Of a stretch of DNA of 64,000 nt, positions 56,715 through 64,000 are shown in pieces. Location of the stretch: assembly GCA_033032175.1 (NCBI GenBank), contig CM065321.1:642501-706500 (forward strand), written 5' to 3'. A model generated the notes under the pieces. It was not told the DNA's origin. It was given only the letters and a program-made list of their open reading frames with translations, and did not search any database. The position numbers and the translations under genes are program-made. The DNA comes from Saturnia japonica (Eukaryota; Arthropoda; Insecta; Lepidoptera; Saturniidae). Each line of letters starts with the position of its first letter. Positions within the stretch are counted from its first letter, which is position 1.

Positions 56715-59700
56715 ATGTGGTTATTTTTATTTGTAATGGTCATTTTCACATTATTTATATGGCTTCAAATACAATGGCGGCGCGTAAAGAACTATTGGAA
56801 AGTGAGGAACGTTCCACATTATGCACCACATCTGATAATGGGTAGCTTAAGTTTTTTGCAAAAAGAAAATCCTGTAAGTATTATTTTCTTAGCTTTAAAT
56901 TAATGAAGGAACTTGAAATATGTATTTACTTATATCAATTTATTGTGAATAAATTCTCAAGTAGGTATAATCTGCTAATACATATTAATAAACTCCTTTT
57001 TCGATCCTTTGCTTTCAATCGAAACCAACCACTTTCTACGTTCCATTGCTACTTTTGTACGCTATCTTCATTTGAAGATTTGCATATTGTTTGAATTAAA
57101 AAGAACTGATGCTAGTAACTCTTACGTAAATTTTATTAGAGAGCACGTTTTAATAATGCGTAGCTAAGTAAAATTCATAACAGTAAGTAGTAGTCTTGCT
57201 GCAACTATTTGATTATTTATCTTTAATGTGTCCTACATGTAAACTTTTCCTTTATTCTCACAAAAACTTATATAATTTATCATTTTCTGTGTATGAGTTT
57301 GGTCATTGTATGTATATTAATAAATCTTTAATTCTGTGTGTGCTTTTTTTCTAGATAAACGTCTATTATAAAATACACTGATCACGAATATAACATTAAA
57401 TTGTTTTTGGTTTAACTTAAAAACAGCTTGTTATGTACGGTGATATAAATTTTGCGCACAAGAAAGTTTATGTCATTTCTCAATTGATAACTAGAGAGAG
57501 ACTATAAGAATTATCAATAATATGAGTAGAAATATTATTACGAGATGAAATTAATAACTCCGTGTTAAACGCGTGCGTGATTAACTTTATATATACTCCT
57601 AACGATAATCAAACTAGATGCATGTCTTCCGCGTGGAACGAAGATTGTTTAAATACTGTTGCATTAAACTAAGTAATACAATATTAGAAAGAATGACAAA
57701 GAAAACCCAAGGAATTGAGTGGACAAAAACACAAATATAGTATCTGTTTCAGGCTCTATGGATGAGGAAAATGATGAAAGACTTTAAGTCTCCTTACGTG
57801 GGTATATGGCTCTTCTGGAAACCAGGCCTGGTTATCAACTCTCCTGAACTTTCCAAGAATGTGTTAATTAGGGATTCTGATAATTTTAGAAATAGATTCC
57901 TCAGTTCCGGCAAAACTGACCCCATAGGCAGTCTCAATTTGTTTACAGTCAATGTTAGTATGCTTGGATCAAATCTTAAGTTACAACATTAAAATATTAA
58001 TTAATAACTATTTATATAATCATATACTCAAAAGTCGCCATAAATAATAATCTAACCTATTTTTATCTTGACCATGATGCTTACAAAAATACTTAACACC
58101 TCAGAACAGTGTTGAAGTAAGTACTTTGTATATTTGTCATTTAATATAGATAATATAAATTTAGGACAAGCAGATTCTTCGTTGCTTACTTAGGGAGTCT
58201 GGGTCTTCCGATATATTGAACCATATCTCCTGGGGTTTATTTACAGGACCCTATCTGGACATTAATCAGACGGCGTTTGACGTCAGTTTTTACAAGTGCC
58301 AAATTGAAGATGTTCCAACAGATTCCGGCAAGCAAATCGAAACATTTAGTGGAAAGAATAATAGTTGATTCAGAAAAGGGACTTCAAATAGATCTGAGGG
58401 TATTTCTTAACCTTTTTTGGCTAGAAATTGTACACCTTATCTTAACATAATCTCAGGAACACTGCAGAGTTACATATTGTTCACAATCGTGCTTCACTCC
58501 TAATCTGAAGATGCTTATTTGACTAATCTTTTTTATTTTGGTGATCCACATTACCTACTACTTATAGTGAAAAGTCACACTAACCATTACAGCTATTACG
58601 TCTCATTACGATGAAAACAGTTTATTGTTCCAATTATTCTTTATTACATTGGTAAATACATGTTAAGTTACAACCCATAATACACGCGGCGACGAGAAGC
58701 GAGGCATGAACATCCCTCACGCATCTTGTCGCGGTACTTATCACTCGCTTATATTTTTTCATAAATACCGCATTTATACATTACCGTTCGTACTTTTGCC
58801 TTTTTAAATCAACCACATCTAAAAGCTATCAAAGCACAATAACCAGTAAATGATAAAATTAGAATTCAGTTTACGTTATATTAAGTATGCACTGCAGCTT
58901 ATAGCAAAATCAAAAAAAATCATAGCCCTAACTGCGGTCTGTAATAATGGGTTTTTTTTAATGATAAGTTGAAATGACTTTTATACCAATGTAAGTGCTA
59001 ATCACAATCTTCGGAATGGAACACAGTAGCGAGAGCTCTGCTATCAAAGCTTGCACATGTTATCTATCATTGTTTATTATTGAATGTATTGCGTCTATTT
59101 ATGCTTTTAAAAAATATTCTGCACTTGACCTTATTCTGCTTATCAGAGTTACAATCACCGTCACCAATGTTAAAAACTGATTATAATACCTCTCAAAACA
59201 TATTCTCGTTTATGAAGTTTCTAACAAGGTGTTTATACTATATCTTTACCCCTAGGCTACCTTCGCTGATTATAGTACAGATGTGATTGGTGAAACCGCG
59301 TTTGGTATGCTCAGTAACTCCACCCTTTCCGAGGAAAGTCCTTTGCGGGACATTACTAAGGAGTTTATGAAATTCAACTTTATTAGAGGGGTTGCGTGGT
59401 CAAGCATTTTCTTTTTACCGAAACTGGTTGATTTATTCGGGTGAGATGCAACTTATTTTGTAATTAATCATTTTTAACAGATAGCGGTTTTTTTTTTGTA
59501 AAAGCAATGTTGTCTTATCTTTTTAAATATTACAAGTAACTAAATAGGCTATAACCGTTGGCATAAGCATAAGTGTCAACAGCTTAAAGCCTGAAAATCC
59601 TATTAATATTGCTTCTACGAGGCAAAACATTGGAAAACACATTTTATTCTACAGGTTTTCCTTGTTCCCGAAAAATACGGTAAGTTCCTTAACGCAAATC

Positions 59701-62700
59701 TTCCGCGTTATGGTGCAACAGCGAGGTGGGTATGAAAAAACGGTCTCAGATATGAAAGACCTCTTTGATGCGCTATTGAAGATTAAGCAAGAGGCTGCCA
59801 AGGAGGGAGAAGGTAAGTTGATTGTTGTGGGTTTATTTTCTTGCGATTTCTTGCGACTGCAGGTTACCTTTAAAATTAAATTAATGCGTTTTAGCCAAAA
59901 TTAATAATTCTTTCACTTATTACAAAATGAAATAACCTGAATAACTTTCTTATAATATGTTTAAGAATATTTATAATTATTATAAAAAACAACAATTTGG
60001 TTTTTAGATATATCTGAAAACTTATTGATTGCTCAAGCAGCAATTTTTCTAAATGCAGGATTTGACACTACAGCTTCAGCACTAACTTACACTATTTATG
60101 AACTGGCTTTTCAACCACATTTACAGGTATTTCTTATTCTATCTGTATGTTAAGTAATATCATATGGACAATATTATCTTCTTTAAAAGATTACCATTTA
60201 GATTTCAAACATATTAAACTTCCTATCAAGCAGTTCACATAATAAACGAAAAAGTAAAAGTTATCGATAATCGACGAGAAAAGAGTGCTAATTAAGCGAT
60301 ATCGGCCAGAACTAATTTGTGTAATACGTTTTCTCACTTGAAAGTGTAATTGATAGAGATGTCAGACGAGGGCTACTCAGTCGAATACGGACAGTTAATG
60401 TCTATTGGAGCTATCATCTGAATGTTACAGCATTAGTTCACTCACTATCTTATTTCAGTATTAAATTATTAGGATGAGCGTGATTTAAAGTACCTGTGGT
60501 ACAACATAGACCGCAAATAACTGCTTATCCTGAAAGCAATCTAGGATAACATTATAATTTCTTTTATTGAAAAGGTATAATTACAGATAACAGATAGATT
60601 TTTTCTTATATAAATAATGAAACAATATGAGATGATAAATCTGACGTTTGGCAAAGTGTACACGACATTTACTTAGCACATACTAGATGCTATACTTTGA
60701 CTAGTAATTTCTTAAATTTATTTATTTTATCATGATATTTTCGTTAGAGTTACTATAAACATCCCAGCTCATTGTTCAATTACAATTCGGTTGGTTTTTA
60801 TTAATTTGAAACAATGATAGCTCAGTGACAGTGTATATAAACGCTGCGCTTACCGACGTGAGTTCGAATCCCTGTAATAAGCCTGAGTTTCCGATGATAG
60901 AAAAACATCGTGGTGAAACCATATATTGTGGTGGTAGAACATTTTCTTATATCCGACTAGCTAGCAACCACGTTTAAGTTGAAAAGTTGTCCAAGCACCT
61001 ACACCTATGGGTGTATTCCGGCAGCTGCACTTGAGAGCCAGTCCAACTAGATCTAGCGTGTCACCATCTTGGACCACATTACTTATCATCAGATGAGATT
61101 GTAAGAAAAAGGGGCCAAACGCTAAACCTTTAAGTTATGTAGGTAAATGTTAAGTATAAGGTTAAATCTATAAGCTAATACTCAATTGACACTGCAGACT
61201 GTAGCTTATATATCTTAAACATCTTTGCATATAGGTATCAAGTGTAAAACATTCTTAAATAACGTAGCGAAACTAATTAAATACCAGTGAATATATTATG
61301 AATGCTGCTTATAGGTAGTTAAAATTTTCGGCATCGCTTATTTCATCACCTGATAACTATGGTATATAAGAAGACTGCATCTGTTATTAAGTATCTACTA
61401 AATTATTTGTCTCTTCTTAAATTCAGAAAGCCGGATGTAAGAACAATGACTAAAGTGACATAATTAATTTTTCAGGAAAAACTTTACCAAGAACTGATTG
61501 AAGCGAAGCAAAACTCCAAAGATGACAAATTGGGTGCCCAGAAGCTCAGCGAGCTCCCCTATCTAAATGCTGTTATAAAGGGTACTATATAAAATTATTA
61601 TCATATTAAATCGTTTATAATATTTGCACATCATAATTAGACATAATTTTGAGGATATCCTTTCCTAATATATCCTAGGATAATAGACTGCAGTGGTGCA
61701 AATAGTATAAACTAGCTATATGCTAAAAATTATTTTGTACTGTGCATGTTTATCGATCCTTTTTAGCATTACTTGATTCTTTTTCTAAATAATTATTTTC
61801 AACGGCTTTATATCACCTAGATACCTAGATAGGTGCATCTATATTATCATGATAAAGAGGTGCAGTTCTTTGTTTGAGGTAATCTCCAAAACTACTAATT
61901 CCATTCTAATAATTCTTTCACTAATATGAGGCTACGTTACCCTTAAGTGACAAGCAATTTTCTGCTTTTATACTACTACATCGTGTGATTGTAAATTCTG
62001 TTTCAGAAACACTTAGGAAATATCCAATAATGGGGTGGTTAGATCGTGTCGCTCAAAAAGATTATGAAGTTGACGAGAATCTCACCATCTCAGCCGGTAC
62101 TGTGGTTTACGTGAATGCTGTGGGCATGCAGTCAAATTCTAAATACTTCCCTGAGCCAGAAAAGTACGACCCTGAGAGATTCATGCCTGAAAATGGGGGA
62201 CTAATTGAACCATTCACGTATATGCCATTTGGGATGGGTCCTAGGCATTGTATAGGTAATAAATTTCATTTATGATAACTATGCTGGCTATAGATGCCAT
62301 AGAAACATAAAAATGAAGAAACGTAAAACTCAAAAACCAACTTTATTTGCTTTAATAATTAGGCATAAAATATAGTAGTATTCCAGTTTCAATTGGAGCA
62401 GTACCACCGCCACACGTATTTGTACCATAATATAACTGTGCACGCGATACTGTATTCTGGTCTGAAAGGTGTGGCTGGCACCACCCACTGCTTACACGAG
62501 GAGTTCCGACACCGAGCTCCTGAGTAAAAACCTATTAAACAATGGCTTTAGTTAGGACTCCGGTCTTTTTGATATTTATTATATATAGTTATAAATTTCA
62601 CGATTACTATAATATACACTGCATTGCATGCTACTTTCCCACATCATACAAAACACACCCTTTTTTTTTGCAATTATCGATAAGTGCATACTATCATTAT

Positions 62701-63072
62701 GCTGATATGCATTATGCATTATGCAGATGCATATACCTTGGTATTATGGGGATATACAGGGACTGACCTTGAAATTATGGTTTATATGACTTTCTCAACC
62801 AAATCCAATAATTTAGAAACGTACTCTTTTCAATATGAGCTCTGAATTACCCGTAATAGTCCGAAAAAAGGCCAAAGAAGACCAAATAAATTTCAGGTGA
62901 GCGTTTCGCCAACCAGTCGATGAGGTTTGCTGTTTCAGCACTCATTCTACATTTCGAAGTCCGGCCAATCACTGGATCGCAAAAACCAAACGAATGCAGC
63001 ATCGAAAAGAAAGGCATGTTTTTGTCGCCTGACGAGAAGATGTCTGTTCAATTTATAAGAAGAAATGAATAA
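56715..63072 (+). CDS. Cytochrome P450 monooxygenase, CYP3 clan (CYP6-like), complete, nine exons
   Basis: Exons: 56715-56873, 57753-57953, 58247-58399, 59256-59440, 59655-59812, 60008-60126, 61476-61581, 62007-62255, 62897-63072. They sum to 1506 nt, 501 aa plus stop, with GT/AG at every junction and matching phases. Hydrophobic N-terminal anchor (about 1-20, endoplasmic reticulum), basic WRRVK, proline hinge NVPHYAPH, C-helix WxxxR (W124-R128), I-helix AGFDTTAS (302-309, oxygen activation), ExxR (E361-R364), PERF (416-419), heme loop PFGMGPRHCIG with C442 as iron ligand. Length is normal. Clan members oxidise xenobiotics, plant toxins or endogenous lipophiles; the substrate cannot be read from the sequence. 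All motifs are intact, so it is probably functional. AATAAA overlaps the stop codon (63068). Intron 6 hosts a SINE. The family within CYP3 is not assigned. Confidence 0.95.
60818..61115 (+). repeat. tRNA-derived SINE in P450 intron 6
   Basis: A box GATAGCTCAGTGACAG, B box GAGTTCGAATCCCTG, body ending CTTGGACCACATTAC and CAGATGAGATTGTAAG. Same family as 35955-36190. It lies in the sense direction of the gene and away from splice sites. Confidence 0.75.
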
Positions 63073-63444
63073 ATATATTTAATTAAATGGTCTTCCAATT
63101 TATTAGGTTTTTTTTTACTTCTCGGCTTTGTCCACGTGAATTATTGTTGAAAATTCTATAACCTTAACAAAAAAGGTTATAATACGCAATTTCAAATATC
63201 TGTTATCTAAATAATATGTTAAAATAAATTAAAAAGAGAAATAAAATAATAATTTAGTGTGTTTAGCACACATCAAATATTTTACAGTCTGTAATGAGCG
63301 TATCAAATAAGGATATTGGTGGAAAAACCAATCTGTGGGCTGGTCGTCCTCTAGATCTCCTATTTTCCCGGGGGGTATGATACATACATTGAGTCACCAA
63401 GAAAGAATTATCAGAAATCCACTTACCGAGCAATTCCTCCTTGT

Positions 63445-63532
63445 TGTCCAGTTTCCCGGGTATCCAAAAACTGGCGTTATCGTAATTCGTGAAAGATGCG
63501 TGAGCAACGGCGTTTAAAATAAGCGAAGCCTT
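63445..63532 (-). CDS. Possible exon of an unidentified gene
   Basis: On the minus strand, an acceptor-like CTTGTATTTTTAAG is followed by an open stretch (including NYDNASFWIPGKLDNKEELL) ending at a strong donor, GCTCG/GTAAGTGG. The composition is protein-like, but I do not recognise a family, and no partner exon is visible before the Copia element. It may be a gene fragment or chance. Bounds are approximate. Confidence 0.25.
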
Positions 63533-63793
63533 AAAAATACAAGGTACGCGTGCGCTCAACCAACACTTGAAAACAACTGTCTTTTTTTTGTTAGAACCTT
63601 ATAAAAATAAGAATATAACTAATTATTGTCTATGGGCATGTCGGTTGTCAAGTAAATATTGAAAGATAAAAAATGTAACAAGTGGTAGTTGATTTAAATA
63701 TTTATAATAAAAGAAGATGTAATACAATTAAAAAACTGTTTAATATTATATCATATATTTTTATAACATCGCACAAACAACCAAATAACATCA

Positions 63794-63808
63794 GGGCTAT
63801 GGGCCCAG
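63794..63808 (+). promoter_or_regulatory. Copia primer binding site (initiator tRNA-Met type)
   Basis: GGGCTATGGGCCCAG matches the complement of the initiator tRNA-Met anticodon arm at all but one position, a longer match than in the first Copia element. Confidence 0.7.
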
Positions 63809-63896
63809 TTCACAGTTCATAGTTCGAAGAATACATTTGTTGTCTAGGAGACTAGTCTAGATCTTTGTTGCGTTGTTTGTGCACCTAAGAAACAAG

Positions 63897-64000
63897 ATGG
63901 CTATAGTTGGAAAAGAAAAATTTATAATTACTCCTTTCGCGGGTGATAATTTTAGTGTATGGTCATTTACAATAAAAAGCATATTGAGAGAAAGTGCAGT
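63897..64000 (+). CDS. Copia gag N-terminus (partial)
   Basis: From the ATG at 63897 the frame is open to the window end (34 codons). It reads ITPFAGDNFSVWSFTIKSIL, the conserved F-x-G-x-N-x-x-x-W pattern at the start of Copia-type gag proteins. The equivalent in the first element is LTGRDNYNTWKFAVKAYL. Confidence 0.75.
   Translation, partial: MAIVGKEKFIITPFAGDNFSVWSFTIKSILRESA

Larger units (their letters stand above)
63589..64000 (+). mobile_element. Second Copia-type element, 5' end only
   Basis: Putative 5' LTR 63589 to about 63793 (TGTTAGAACC...AACATCA), a primer site, a leader and the gag start, cut by the window edge. The LTR is unrelated to that of the element at 4277. Intactness cannot be judged. 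Confidence 0.75.

Overview
ORGANISM: A eukaryotic, AT-rich, intron-containing and transposon-packed window, best explained as a moth or butterfly (Lepidoptera). The evidence is a CYP3-clan insect P450 with nine exons, an RTE retrotransposon with an ATG/CAT triplet tail, Helitron-like repeats ending in a hairpin plus CTAG, tRNA-derived SINEs, and Jockey, I-like, Copia, mariner and hAT elements. Species is not determined. LAYOUT: (1) 1-15475 is a 74-bp tandem satellite, about 140 monomers, split by an intact Copia LTR retrotransposon (4277-8765; identical 182-bp LTRs, 5-bp target duplication). Within the array, 10.82-13.19 kb looks like a poor assembly consensus rather than biology. (2) 15.5-24.3 kb holds the first two exons of a minus-strand P450 (exon 1 at 18571-18729, exon 2 at 17007-17207) with no later exons before the satellite, a hAT MITE in its intron, Helitron pieces, a broken DD82E (Sailor-type) transposase and a Jockey 3'UTR stub. 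(3) 24.3-41 kb is mostly transposon debris around one full-length RTE element with an open 991-codon ORF and a 13-bp target duplication (28124-31309). (4) 41.07-45.24 kb is a nest: an element with inverted ends carrying only a Jockey-type gag, into which a 5'-truncated Jockey copy inserted (11-bp duplication, 53-nt tail). (5) 45.5-52.3 kb has a Helitron-like repeat and a nearly full-length but frameshifted I-like LINE with RNase H. (6) 52.3-56.7 kb is repeat remnants. (7) 56715-63072 is the one complete host gene: nine exons joining into a 501-aa P450 with every diagnostic motif. (8) 63589-64000 is the 5' end of a second, different Copia element running off the window. HOW IT FITS: The only confidently functional host gene is the P450 at the right; the minus-strand P450 start at the left has the same intron positions and phases and about 70% identity in exon 2, so the two are inverted paralogues about 38 kb apart with transposons filling the gap. 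No rRNA, genuine tRNA or CRISPR was found. All coordinates and comparisons were read by eye; family names rest on motifs, not database searches.
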